DNA from: UMGS1225 sp034086705
GTDB taxonomy: Bacteria; Bacillota; Clostridia; Oscillospirales; CAG-272
Direction of reading: 5' to 3'
NCBI GenBank assembly: GCA_034086705.1
Contig: JAXDZV010000045.1
Coordinates: 1 to 13,211 of the forward strand
DNA: 13,211 nt
The first letter of the stretch is position 1. Each line of letters begins with the position of its first letter. Made by a program: the position numbers and the translations under genes. The notes under the pieces are model-generated. The model saw nothing but the letters and a program-made list of their open reading frames with translations, did not search any database and was not told the origin of the DNA. Positions 1 to 7,816 of this stretch are shown here, in pieces.

Positions 1-365
1 CAAAGGTTGGCCTACTTTCGGGCGGTCAGCGGCAGGCGATAACACTGCTGATGGCGGTGCTGCAAAAGCCAAAGCTATTGCTTTTGGATGAGCACACTGC
101 CGCGTTGGATCCGAAAACGGCGGCACGAGTGCTTGCAATCACGGATCGGTTGGTGCAGGAAAACGGCTTGACAACATTGATGATCACCCACAACATGCGC
201 GATGCAATTGCATATGGCACGCGGTTGATCATGCTGCATCAGGGTAAAATTTTGATTGACATTTCGGGCGAAGAGAAAAAAAAGCTGACGGTGGAAGATC
301 TTTTGGAATTATTTGAAAAAGCCAGCGGCAGCGTGTTTGCAAGCGATCGGGCTGTTTTGGCATAA
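1..365 (+). CDS. ABC transporter ATP-binding protein, COG1101 type (3' end)
   Basis: The gene is cut by the window start. The reading frame is open from base 3 and encodes the last ~120 residues of an ABC ATPase. Visible in order are the signature LLSGGQRQA (bases 12-38), Walker B LLLLDEHTAALDP, and the H-loop histidine in MITHNM. The DEHTAALDP form, with His after the catalytic Glu, together with the later GEEKKKLTVEDLL segment is what I associate with the COG1101 ATPases. These work with a COG2984 periplasmic-type binding lipoprotein and a COG4120 permease in uptake of small, often aromatic, substrates. Those partners should lie just upstream, outside the window. The ATPase would sit on the cytoplasmic face of the permease. 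It is probably the last gene of its operon, since an intrinsic terminator follows 67 nt after the stop. The substrate cannot be told from this fragment. Family assignment is from memory of the motifs; the ABC ATPase call itself is secure. Confidence 0.9.
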   Translation, partial: KVGLLSGGQRQAITLLMAVLQKPKLLLLDEHTAALDPKTAARVLAITDRLVQENGLTTLMITHNMRDAIAYGTRLIMLHQGKILIDISGEEKKKLTVEDLLELFEKASGSVFASDRAVLA

Positions 366-431
366 AAAACGGGAAACGACTGCTATGGAAAAAACAACAG
401 CGGCACGTTTGCCAGTATCTGTAAAACAGAG

Positions 432-480
432 AATCCTCCGTGTGGTTACGACCATACGGAGGATTTGTTTATACTTTTTT
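432..480 (+). terminator. Intrinsic terminator of the ABC transporter operon
   Basis: The arms at 433-446 (ATCCTCCGTGTGGT) and 451-464 (ACCATACGGAGGAT) pair over 14 positions with one G-T wobble and a TACG tetraloop, extendable by one A-T pair. A T-rich tract (TTGTTTATACTTTTTT) follows on the plus strand. The other strand lacks a T run after the hairpin, so the direction is plus, matching the ABC ATPase gene that ends at 365. Confidence 0.88.
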
Positions 481-1257
481 AGCTCACGGATAATGGCAGA
501 CCCTACATTCTGTTTTCCCCAATCCAATGCCTGCATGACTCTTGCAATATCGTAAATCGTGCTCATTACGAGCATCAAAGGTATATCATTTTGGAAATAC
601 AGAATAACAAATGAAAAACATATGCATTGATCCAAACAGATTGGCACTGAAAATCCATACGGGAATCAAGCAAGAAGCAAGTGCCAATTTTCATAAAAAT
701 CCGCGTATTACCATCAATATTGATGCGATTTTATATTTTTTTATCTGCATACCTTCTTAGCATTGGTGCGCGAAAACCGGAATTTGTCAGGTTGATTTTT
801 CTATAATAGCATATGAAACTGTATCTACGGGCTGCACAGAGAGCACCAAAACGATTTTGTTCGGTGGGGTTACATCCGGCGTGAACAGCTTTGCCTTCCA
901 AACAGGTATGAATGGGGGCACCGCACACGTTTGTTTTTGTTTCGATAGTGAAAAACCTCTTATAAACGTTGCACTGTGGGCACGGTTGTTTTTTCAGTCG
1001 ATTGCGCTGTTGCAGAAACTGCAATTCCGCGCTGCAACAAACAAAAAACCTGTACGCCGGAAATAAATCGGTATATCCAATGTACAGGTTTTTGCGTTGC
1101 ATATAGGGAATTTGCCGTATATCGAACGGCATCATGCGGCAGGAAACGAAAAGCAAGGGGCTACGAACAGCCTGCCATTTTAAGGAGGCTGTTTTGCCGG
1201 TAAAAAGATAGGGCTGTCAACTTGGGCGGTGCTACAACAGACGGAAACGGTGCGCGG
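481..1257. other. Long intergenic region without a convincing gene
   Basis: Between the terminator and the stop of the LtaS-like gene I see no frame with a good start, a ribosome binding site and a recognisable product. The segment from about 480 to 800 is visibly richer in A and T than the flanking genes. It contains a 9-bp inverted repeat (640-648 with 680-688, ATTGGCACT/AGTGCCAAT), a perfect 14-bp palindrome at 712-725, a 12-bp inverted repeat at 1044-1093 (listed separately), and a 7-bp hairpin at 1167-1191 (ACAGCCT/AGGCTGT). On the minus strand, bases 573 down to about 472 can be read as a peptide beginning MSTIYDIARVM, reminiscent of a regulator N-terminus, but it runs into the terminator hairpin and has no clear continuation. 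The region may hold a decayed gene or a small RNA. I cannot support either as an annotated gene. Confidence 0.6.
1044..1093. terminator. Possible bidirectional terminator hairpin
   Basis: A perfect 12-bp inverted repeat (AAAAACCTGTAC at 1044-1055, GTACAGGTTTTT at 1082-1093) encloses a 26-nt loop. Each arm carries an A/T run at its outer end, so transcripts from either strand would end the stem in a U run. The minus-strand copy continues into TTTTTTGTTTG. It lies 165 nt past the stop of the minus-strand LtaS-like gene and could terminate it. The loop is longer than usual for an intrinsic terminator, so the call is moderate. Confidence 0.5.
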
Positions 1258-3627
1258 TCAGTTCTGTAGGGAATAGCGCGCGCCGGCGATGATATCATAG
1301 CTTAGCAAACGGTGCCACTGGGCGTAGGTTTGGCTGAGCTGTGTTTGCGGCAAAGCGGAGCGAATTGCAGCGCAATCATAGGCAGACTGCTGAGCATAAG
1401 CCTGTAGGAATGCACCGAGTTTGGAACGAGGAGCGCCGATGAGCTCGCCGGCAGTATTTAACAGATGGTAGCAGGAGATTGCATTGTCACTACCGGCGTG
1501 CACAAGAGAACTTTCTTCAAACGGGAAATTGGCGTGTATCAAAAACGGTGTACGGTGTAGCGTTAATTGGTCTTGTGCTGTTGGGGGAGATTGAATCAGC
1601 CCGCTTTGCACGTAGGCTGCTTTGTTCGCGCCTAACGTAGGCAGATGGTCACCATACCAGATCAAGACGGTCGGGCGATCACGTGCATCGATATAAGCGG
1701 CCAAAGCTCCGAGTGCTCTGTCTGCATCTTTCAGCCCCTGCACGTAGTTGCCGAGCGCTTCCATAGCGTCTGCCTGTAACTTTGGATTTTCTGTATAAAT
1801 GTCAAAATCGGGATTGTCTGTTGTATAGGGAGAAGCAGAGAATTTATACTCATACGATTGATGGTTTTCCATACTGATGCCAAAAACAAAAACCGGCGTT
1901 TCCGCTGGGGAGTGGTCAATATAATACTGCAAATACTCCACAAAAGAGAGATCTGATATTTGTTTGCCACGATATTGCGGTGTAATGGAAGAAATGGCGC
2001 ACAGTGCATCCTGAAAATAAGTTTCCTGGATGCCGATCAGCGGATAGGTTTGCTCGCGGTCATAGAAAGATGCGACATAGGGGTGTATTGCAATTGTGCG
2101 ATACCCTAAATCGCAGTAGGTTTGCAGCAGAGATGGGGTTTTTTGTGTGATATATTGCCATGGCACAGAGCCGGAAGGCAGGATATCGGTTGTCAGCCCG
2201 GTCAGAATTTCAAATTCAGGGCGAACGGTTCCGCCACCGAATGCGCTTTCATACATATATCCGCTGATAGTTCCCGGGGTGGCGCACAGCGCATCATAGT
2301 TTTGCAGCGGATTTTCAGAGAAAACGGTGCCGGGAAGGAGGCGTGGGTCCCAGAAGGATTCCGAAAGAACCAGAATGATGTCCGGCGCAAGAAAGTTTTC
2401 CGATGCTTCTGTCGCCGTACAGTCTTGCAGCGCCTGTGCAACTGCTTCCGGAGTGTAGTTGTCGGGCGAGGTGATGTGCATGCTTAGTACGTTCAGAAAA
2501 AAGCCGCTGATAAATCCGTTCGCACCGTAATTTGACTGTTGCAGTGCCATGTTCTCAAACTGTAAATCAAAGCGTTGCAGCAGCGCAGAACTTGCCTTTG
2601 GGGAGCGAATGCAAAGCAGCGGCAGCGTGCAAAGCAGGGCAAACACAGGCAGCCGAATCGGTAACCGGAGCGGCAATGAAAGACGGGACAGCGCAAGGCA
2701 GAGCACGATGCCAATGCCGAGTATGCTGCCGAGAATCATCCGCGGCGCTGGAGCAATTTTGATAAAGCTAAGTAATTCGCTCACGTTGCCGGTTTGCACA
2801 AAATCCCAAGGATAGAAAAAATCACCTGTGAGAGAAAACTTATAATAATTGACTGCCATCATAGCAAAGCTGAGCAAGAGTAAAACGCCGCCGGCGACCC
2901 AACCTTTTTTCAACAGCAACAGCAACAAAGTGAAAAGCAAATACCAGATCAGCAAGGCAAACAGGAGCGCACGGAGGCGGGTATGCAAAAACACGGTTAA
3001 AGAGCCATAGCCGGTTGTTTCTGCAAGCGGAAAATGTACCGCTTCTATCAGCAATACACAGTAGCATGGCAGCAAAACGGCGCAAACGAAGCCAACGGTG
3101 CGTGCAAAAGCACGGCAAAATGGCCTCTGCCGGCAAAAAAATGGCGTTTTTGGGGCGGAAAAAAGAACTTTGTGCAGCTTACCTGGTTTTCTGTTTTTCC
3201 AAATGTAAAAAATACCAAGGCACGCGGCAAAACCAAGCAAACACCCTGCGATGGCAAGCAGTGCCGAGTATAGGGTTCCCAATGCAAAACAGGCTGTAGT
3301 GACGCAAGCCACGGCCGTTCCGCTGATACATCCTGCAAGCAGAGTTTGTGCTACGGCGTATGCATGCCGGTGCTGCTGAGCCGTATAATAAAAGGCATAG
3401 GCCAAAAGTGATGCGGGCAGCACAGCAGCGGCGGCCGCGCAGAAAGCACGTAAGGTCAACCCGTTGTCTGCAAAAGCTGCGCCAAGACTCGGCCAATAAG
3501 CATTTAAAAGATGGCGCGCTGCATAGTACCCCCCTGCAAACAGGAAAGCACAGCACAATCCGGTACAGAGCAACCGCAATCGCAGCGGGTGCTTTTTGTG
3601 TGCAAAAAGAGTGTGGAGTCTGTTCAT
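1258..3627 (-). CDS. LtaS-like sulfatase-fold membrane protein (phosphoglycerol transferase family)
   Basis: The 789-residue protein has an N-terminal membrane part and an extracellular alkaline-phosphatase/sulfatase-fold domain, as in lipoteichoic acid synthase and its relatives, which polymerise or transfer glycerol phosphate from phosphatidylglycerol. About nine hydrophobic segments are visible (near 19-38, 58-80, 92-113, 118-142, 176-196, 219-240, 243-262, 297-316, 325-341). The catalytic domain starts near 414. It shows a metal-binding Glu423 in LVLSESFWD, the likely nucleophile Thr467 in FGGGTVRPEFE, His515 in AIHPYVASFYDRE, and Asp660-His661 in WYGDHLPTLG. These match the LtaS pattern of Glu, Thr, His and Asp-His. 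At 789 residues it is longer than LtaS (about 650), because of four extra N-terminal membrane segments. The start is supported by AGGAG six bases upstream and by a promoter at 3657-3685. It is transcribed divergently from ligA. The exact substrate (lipoteichoic acid, another glycerol-phosphate polymer, or glycan decoration) is not fixed by the sequence. Confidence 0.85.
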   Translation of the reverse strand: MNRLHTLFAHKKHPLRLRLLCTGLCCAFLFAGGYYAARHLLNAYWPSLGAAFADNGLTLRAFCAAAAAVLPASLLAYAFYYTAQQHRHAYAVAQTLLAGCISGTAVACVTTACFALGTLYSALLAIAGCLLGFAACLGIFYIWKNRKPGKLHKVLFSAPKTPFFCRQRPFCRAFARTVGFVCAVLLPCYCVLLIEAVHFPLAETTGYGSLTVFLHTRLRALLFALLIWYLLFTLLLLLLKKGWVAGGVLLLLSFAMMAVNYYKFSLTGDFFYPWDFVQTGNVSELLSFIKIAPAPRMILGSILGIGIVLCLALSRLSLPLRLPIRLPVFALLCTLPLLCIRSPKASSALLQRFDLQFENMALQQSNYGANGFISGFFLNVLSMHITSPDNYTPEAVAQALQDCTATEASENFLAPDIILVLSESFWDPRLLPGTVFSENPLQNYDALCATPGTISGYMYESAFGGGTVRPEFEILTGLTTDILPSGSVPWQYITQKTPSLLQTYCDLGYRTIAIHPYVASFYDREQTYPLIGIQETYFQDALCAISSITPQYRGKQISDLSFVEYLQYYIDHSPAETPVFVFGISMENHQSYEYKFSASPYTTDNPDFDIYTENPKLQADAMEALGNYVQGLKDADRALGALAAYIDARDRPTVLIWYGDHLPTLGANKAAYVQSGLIQSPPTAQDQLTLHRTPFLIHANFPFEESSLVHAGSDNAISCYHLLNTAGELIGAPRSKLGAFLQAYAQQSAYDCAAIRSALPQTQLSQTYAQWHRLLSYDIIAGARYSLQN

Positions 3628-3656
3628 GACAATCTCCTAAGCAAGTATTTTCTGAT

Positions 3657-3685
3657 ATTATACAGTTTTTTGGCGAAAAATGCAA
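3657..3685 (-). promoter_or_regulatory. Promoter of the LtaS-like gene
   Basis: On the minus strand, TTGCAT (3685-3680) is followed after exactly 17 bases by a perfect TATAAT (3662-3657). This leaves a leader of about 20-25 nt before the AGGAG and ATG of the LtaS-like gene. It is a sigma-A type promoter read directly from the sequence. Confidence 0.8.
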
Positions 3686-3722
3686 GTAGGGCCATCGCGG
3701 TGTGGAAAATCCATAGCGGCAA

Positions 3723-3751
3723 TTGACTTTTTTCGAAAAATATAGTACCAT
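3723..3751 (+). promoter_or_regulatory. Probable promoter of ligA-obg
   Basis: TTGACT (3723-3728) is followed by a 17-base spacer and TACCAT (3746-3751). A TACAAT lies slightly downstream (3754-3759) but has only a poor -35 (TTCGAA) at the right distance. Either would give a leader of about 45-55 nt before the ligA start. It is back to back with the promoter of the minus-strand LtaS-like gene, with about 37 nt between the two -35 elements. Confidence 0.55.
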
Positions 3752-3811
3752 ACTACAATAACGGTTGAAGATTGCGGCTGGTAGAATTGCTGCGGAAAGG
3801 AGCGCCAACCA

Positions 3812-5827
3812 ATGGAAATGAAATCTTGGCAAGACGCGCAGCAGGCTGCTCAGCGTGCAGCACAACTGCGCCGCCTGTTGGAGTATCATGCGCATAAATA
3901 CTATGTGGAGGACGCCCCTGAAATTTCCGACTACGAATATGACCGCTTGTTTTATGCGTTAAAGGCATTGGAAGCAGACTATCCGGAGCTTGCAGACCCT
4001 ACTTCTCCGACCAACCGGGTGGGCGGTGCACCGCAGGCGAGATTTGAAAAAGTGACACATGACAGCCGTATGGATAGTTTACAAGATGTTTTTTCTTTTG
4101 AACAGGTGCGGCAGACGATGCAGCGCATCAAAGAACAGCTTGGCCACTCAAAAGTTGCATGGTCGGTGGAATGTAAGATCGACGGTCTTTCCTGCGCGCT
4201 GCGCTATCGTGACGGTGTCTTTGTGTTGGGCGCCACGCGGGGAGATGGCCTTGTGGGGGAAGATGTAACGCAAAACTTGCGCACGATCCGCGCAATACCG
4301 CTGCGCCTACCGGAATCGCCTGCGTATTTGGAGGTGCGTGGCGAAGTCTATATGCCTCGCGAGAGTTTTACTGCATTGAATCAGCAAAGGCAGCTGGCAG
4401 AGGAACCGCTGTTTGCCAATCCGCGAAATGCGGCAGCCGGGTCTTTGCGGCAGTTGGATAGCACAGTTACCGCGCAAAGAAACCTTTCTATCTTTCTTTT
4501 TAATCTGCAGATCCTGCAGGGAAAGGAACTGCAGGGGCACACACAAAGTCTGGATTGGCTTGCTTCTTTGGGCTTTCCTGTGATTCCGTATCGGCGCTTG
4601 GTATACACGGCGGACGAAGTCTTGGACTGCATTGCACAGATCGGTACAATGCGGCAGAGTTTACCATACGATATCGATGGAGTTGTCGTCAAGTTAGACA
4701 GCTTTGCAGATCGTGCTGCAATCGGCGAAAATTCGGCAACACCGAAATGGGCGTTTGCTTACAAATTTCCACCGGAAGAGCAGCAAACCAAATTATTGGA
4801 TATTGCTGTGCAGGTTGGTCGTACGGGTGTGCTCACGCCCAATGCTGTCTTGGAGCCGGTACGTTTGGCAGGAACACTTGTGTCCCGCGCTACGTTGCAC
4901 AACGCAGATTTTATTGCACAGCGGGATATCAGAATCGGAGATACAGTGCGTGTCCGCAAAGCGGGGGATATTATTCCGGAAATTGTCGGCGCCGTTATGG
5001 AAAAGCGGACGGGATCGGAATGTGTATATGCAATGCCGTCTGTTTGCCCGGCGTGCGGAGAACCGGTCACGCGGGATGAAGAAGCGGCGACGCGATGTAC
5101 CAACGCGGCATGTCCCGCGCAGCTTTTGCGTAATCTTGAGCATTTTGTTTCACGGGATGCCATGCACATTGACGGATTGGGAAGAGCACTGCTGTGCCAG
5201 CTGCGCGATACCGGGCTTGTGCATACGGCGGCGGATTTATATACGCTGACGGTGTCGCAGCTTGCACCGCTGACGCACATGGGACAAAAGAGTGCGGAAA
5301 ACCTGGTGCATGCAATTGAACGATCCAAAGATGCGGGGCCGGAGCGGCTGCTGTATGCGCTCGGTATTCGGCAAGTGGGAAAAAAGGCTGCGCAGACGCT
5401 GGTTGCCCATTACCCGGATCTTTCGGAATATTTTGCACTGACACAAGAGCAGTTATGCGCCATTTCGGATATCGGTCCGATTACGGCACAGGAGATTGTT
5501 TCATTCTTTTCGCATTCCAGTACGCGACAGATGCTGGAGCAGCTTCGCGCACAAGGGGTAAAGATCGTACGCCAGCGGCAGCAGCAGGTAAGCAGTATTT
5601 TGGCAGGCAAGAGTTTTGTTCTCACGGGAACGCTGGAACATATGACGCGGCAACAGGCAACAGAACTGATAGAAAAGCACGGCGGAAGCTGTACTGCTTC
5701 TGTGTCGAAGAAAACTGCATACGTTGTTGCAGGGGCTGCGGCCGGTTCGAAGCGCATCAAAGCAGAACAGCTTGGCATTCCTGTGTTATCGGAGACGGAT
5801 CTTCTTTCACTTTTGGAACAAAAGTAA
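3812..5827 (+). CDS. ligA: NAD-dependent DNA ligase LigA
   Basis: This is the essential replicative DNA ligase. It seals nicks with 5'-phosphate and 3'-hydroxyl ends using NAD+, joining Okazaki fragments and completing repair. The 671 residues match the usual LigA length, and all domains are in order. The NAD/NMN-binding Ia region (about 1-70) has the YYVEDAPEISDYEYD motif. The adenylation domain has its catalytic Lys122 in CKIDG. An OB fold (about 320-400) contains VQVGRTGVLTP. The four-cysteine zinc finger is at Cys412, Cys415, Cys429 and Cys434. Helix-hairpin-helix repeats (about 440-590) include ALGIRQVGKKAA and ISDIGPITAQEI. A C-terminal BRCT domain (about 594-671) begins GKSFVLTGTLEHMTR. 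AAGGAG lies nine bases before the chosen ATG; the ATG two codons later would be too far away. obg follows after 16 nt, so the two are probably co-transcribed. Nothing in it looks damaged. Confidence 0.98.
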   Translation: MEMKSWQDAQQAAQRAAQLRRLLEYHAHKYYVEDAPEISDYEYDRLFYALKALEADYPELADPTSPTNRVGGAPQARFEKVTHDSRMDSLQDVFSFEQVRQTMQRIKEQLGHSKVAWSVECKIDGLSCALRYRDGVFVLGATRGDGLVGEDVTQNLRTIRAIPLRLPESPAYLEVRGEVYMPRESFTALNQQRQLAEEPLFANPRNAAAGSLRQLDSTVTAQRNLSIFLFNLQILQGKELQGHTQSLDWLASLGFPVIPYRRLVYTADEVLDCIAQIGTMRQSLPYDIDGVVVKLDSFADRAAIGENSATPKWAFAYKFPPEEQQTKLLDIAVQVGRTGVLTPNAVLEPVRLAGTLVSRATLHNADFIAQRDIRIGDTVRVRKAGDIIPEIVGAVMEKRTGSECVYAMPSVCPACGEPVTRDEEAATRCTNAACPAQLLRNLEHFVSRDAMHIDGLGRALLCQLRDTGLVHTAADLYTLTVSQLAPLTHMGQKSAENLVHAIERSKDAGPERLLYALGIRQVGKKAAQTLVAHYPDLSEYFALTQEQLCAISDIGPITAQEIVSFFSHSSTRQMLEQLRAQGVKIVRQRQQQVSSILAGKSFVLTGTLEHMTRQQATELIEKHGGSCTASVSKKTAYVVAGAAAGSKRIKAEQLGIPVLSETDLLSLLEQK

Positions 5828-5843
5828 AACAAGGGAGTAACAG

Positions 5844-7118
5844 ATGTTTATTGATCGCATACAAATTTACGCAAAAGCGGGCAATGGCGGCAACGGCTGC
5901 GTTTCCTTTCGCCGCGAAAAATATGTGGCAAAGGGCGGACCGGACGGTGGAGACGGCGGTAACGGCGGCAGCATTATTTTTCGCGTGGATGCCGGTGTGA
6001 ATACACTATTGGCTTTCCGCTATCACAGAAAATTTATCGCGGAAAACGGTGCGGACGGCAAAGGTAGCAAATGCCATGGCAAAAACGGCGCGGATATGGA
6101 GATTCTTGTGCCGCGGGGAACCCTGATTCGCGAGGCGGCTACGGGGCGAATTTTGCAGGACATGTCGGATGATGCTCCGTTTGTTTGCCTGCGCGGTGGG
6201 CGCGGTGGTTGGGGCAACAAGCACTTTGCAACGCCGACACGGCAGATTCCGCGTTTTGCAAAAAGCGGGACGAAAGGACAAGAGGCAGAACTGCTGCTGG
6301 AACTGAAGATGATAGCGGACGTTGGTTTACTGGGAATGCCGAACGCGGGGAAGTCTTCTCTTTTGGCACGGATCAGCGGTGCGCGCCCGAAAATTGCAGA
6401 TTATCCTTTTACTACGCTTGCACCGAGCCTTGGTGTGGTTGAAACGGAAGGGGGCGGCTTTGTCTGCGCAGATATACCCGGCTTGATTGAAGGCGCAGGA
6501 AAAGGAGCCGGTCTTGGACATGCTTTTTTGCGGCATGTTGACCGCTGCAGGCTGCTACTGCATCTGGTGGATGCATCTGCAGACGCTGCACAGGCGCCGC
6601 AGCAAGCGATTGAGCTGATTAACAAAGAGTTGGCTGCCTATTCGCCGGCTCTGGCGCAACGGCCGCAGGTTTTGGTGCTCAATAAGTGCGATACACTTTT
6701 ACCGCAAGAGCGAGAGCAAAAGGCGCAGGTGCTGCAGAAAGCCTTTGATTGCGAAGTGTTTTGCATTTCCGCTGTAACGGGAGAGGGGATCGAAGTACTT
6801 TTAAAGCAAGTATGCCGGTTGCTTGCAACATTGCCGCCTGTGACGATTTATCAGCCGGAACAGATACCGGTATCTCAAACGTCCCAGGATCCATATGCCT
6901 TTACAGTGCGCCGCCAGGGCGGTGGAAATCTGTTCGTGTTAGAGGGCGCATGGCTGGAACGCTTGGTCTCGGATGTGAATTTTGAGGATCGAGAAAGCCT
7001 GAACTATTTTGAAAGACGCCTTCGGGAGCGCGGTGTTTATGAACGATTGACGGAGGCAGGCTGCCATGACGGGGATACGGTGTCTTTATACGGAGTGGAA
7101 TTTGATTTTGTTCTTTGA
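5844..7118 (+). CDS. obg: Obg family GTPase (ObgE/CgtA)
   Basis: Obg is a conserved essential GTPase that binds the large ribosomal subunit late in assembly and is linked to the stringent response and cell-cycle control. The 424-residue protein has the three parts expected of Firmicutes Obg. The glycine-rich Obg fold (1-158) has repeated GGxGG-type turns (NGGNG, GGDGGNGG, GGRGGWGN). The GTPase domain shows G1 GMPNAGKSS (164-172), the switch motif DYPFTTLAPSLG (about 186-197), G3 DIPGL (210-214), G4 NKCD (280-283) and G5 SAVTGEG (309-315). The C-terminal OCT domain (about 350-424) contains VEGAW-like LEGAW and ends GVEFDFVL. GGGAG eight to nine bases upstream supports the ATG. It lies 16 nt after ligA and probably shares its transcript. 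Obg genes often follow rpmA in Firmicutes; here the gene is about 3.7 kb upstream of rplU instead. Confidence 0.97.
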   Translation: MFIDRIQIYAKAGNGGNGCVSFRREKYVAKGGPDGGDGGNGGSIIFRVDAGVNTLLAFRYHRKFIAENGADGKGSKCHGKNGADMEILVPRGTLIREAATGRILQDMSDDAPFVCLRGGRGGWGNKHFATPTRQIPRFAKSGTKGQEAELLLELKMIADVGLLGMPNAGKSSLLARISGARPKIADYPFTTLAPSLGVVETEGGGFVCADIPGLIEGAGKGAGLGHAFLRHVDRCRLLLHLVDASADAAQAPQQAIELINKELAAYSPALAQRPQVLVLNKCDTLLPQEREQKAQVLQKAFDCEVFCISAVTGEGIEVLLKQVCRLLATLPPVTIYQPEQIPVSQTSQDPYAFTVRRQGGGNLFVLEGAWLERLVSDVNFEDRESLNYFERRLRERGVYERLTEAGCHDGDTVSLYGVEFDFVL

Positions 7119-7220
7119 TGCGGCTGCAGTTACACTTGTGTGCACTACGATAGGTACCGAGAAGAGAAGAAAAACGGCACGCCCTTTTTTCCTGCTTTTC
7201 AAAAAACGGTCACATAATTG

Positions 7221-7229
7221 TGCTATGCT
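7221..7229 (+). promoter_or_regulatory. Possible extended -10 promoter before the ywlG-like gene
   Basis: TGCTATGCT fits an extended -10 element (TGnTATnnT). No good -35 lies 17 bases upstream, as is common for extended -10 promoters. It sits in the 142-nt gap after obg, about 30 nt before the next start codon. An imperfect A-rich/T-rich hairpin at about 7170-7190 might partly end the ligA-obg transcript, but it is too weak to annotate. Confidence 0.4.
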
Positions 7230-7260
7230 GTAAGCAGATGATACGGAAGAAGGGTGCAAC

Positions 7261-7803
7261 ATGGAATATGAAGAGTTTTACCGGCAGGCGTTGTCTGCTA
7301 CGCAAGAATTGGTGGAGCGCAGCGGTATCGGCGCGGGCTCATTGCTGGTTGTCGGCTGCTCCAGCAGCGAAATGGTCGGTGGGGTAATAGGACGGGACAG
7401 CGCACCTGCAGCGGCGACGGCGGTAGTGCAGGCGATAGAACAGGTGCTGTTGCCGCGCAAAATTGCACTGGCGGCACAGTGCTGCGAACATCTTAATCGC
7501 GCGTTAATTATCGAGCGGGCATATGCACAGGCACATGGGCTGCCGATTGTTTGCGTTGTGCCGTATCCAAAGGCCGGTGGCAGCTTTGCAACGGCGGCAT
7601 ACGCTGCCATGCAAGATCCTGTGGCAGTGGAATCGGTACAGGCGGATGCCGGGCTTGATATCGGCGGTACGCTGATCGGGATGCATTTGCGTCCGGTTGC
7701 AGTCCCTTTGCGACTGCAGCAAAATACCATCGGCGCCGCGCATATACTCAGCGCCTATACCCGCCCGAAGTACATCGGCGGAGCGCGCGCAAAATACGAA
7801 TAA
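7261..7803 (+). CDS. YwlG/UPF0340 family protein (TIGR01440, DUF436)
   Basis: The 180-residue soluble protein matches the conserved Firmicutes family typified by Bacillus subtilis YwlG. The biochemical function of the family is not established, to my knowledge. The strongly conserved blocks are all visible: VGCSSSEMVGG (31-41), QCCEHLNRAL (73-82), VVPYPKAGGSFAT (99-111) and DAGLDIGGTLIGMHL (129-143). The cysteine pair next to His and the PxxxAGG loop suggest an enzyme or ligand-binding fold, but this is only inference. Length is typical. There is no signal peptide or membrane segment. AAGGG lies six to seven bases before the ATG. An ABC exporter starts 13 nt after its stop, and folD overlaps that exporter, so the three are probably one transcription unit. 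Nearness to folD (one-carbon metabolism) hints at, but does not prove, a metabolic role. Confidence 0.9.
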   Translation: MEYEEFYRQALSATQELVERSGIGAGSLLVVGCSSSEMVGGVIGRDSAPAAATAVVQAIEQVLLPRKIALAAQCCEHLNRALIIERAYAQAHGLPIVCVVPYPKAGGSFATAAYAAMQDPVAVESVQADAGLDIGGTLIGMHLRPVAVPLRLQQNTIGAAHILSAYTRPKYIGGARAKYE

Positions 7804-7816
7804 AAAGGGGGGCGAT

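Noticed and set aside
611..760. A 49-codon plus-strand frame starting MKNICIDPNR
   Set aside because: There is no ribosome binding site before the ATG, it overlaps the inverted repeat, and the product matches nothing I recognise.
838..930. T-box-like pieces: AGAGAG at 838-843 and GGGGGCACCGCAC at about 913-925
   Set aside because: The T-box core has at least two mismatches, the spacing of about 70 nt is too short for stems I to III, and no plus-strand aminoacyl-tRNA synthetase or amino acid gene follows.
731..1156. A 141-codon minus-strand open frame in the intergenic region
   Set aside because: The composition is unlike a protein (many Cys and Arg, no domain pattern), there is no Shine-Dalgarno, and it runs through the 12-bp inverted repeat.
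3179..3895. A 238-codon minus-strand open frame overlapping the LtaS-like gene start and the ligA start
   Set aside because: It overlaps a convincing gene, two promoters and the ligA start, and its translation is Cys/Arg-rich with no domain; it is a shadow frame.
4704..5328. Long open frames on both strands inside ligA (up to 189 codons)
   Set aside because: They are alternative frames of an intact, fully conserved ligA and carry no recognisable domain.
7170..7192. A possible terminator after obg (AAAAACGG CACG CCCTTTTTT)
   Set aside because: The stem has only two G-C pairs next to a C-C mismatch; the rest is A-T, so it is too weak to call.
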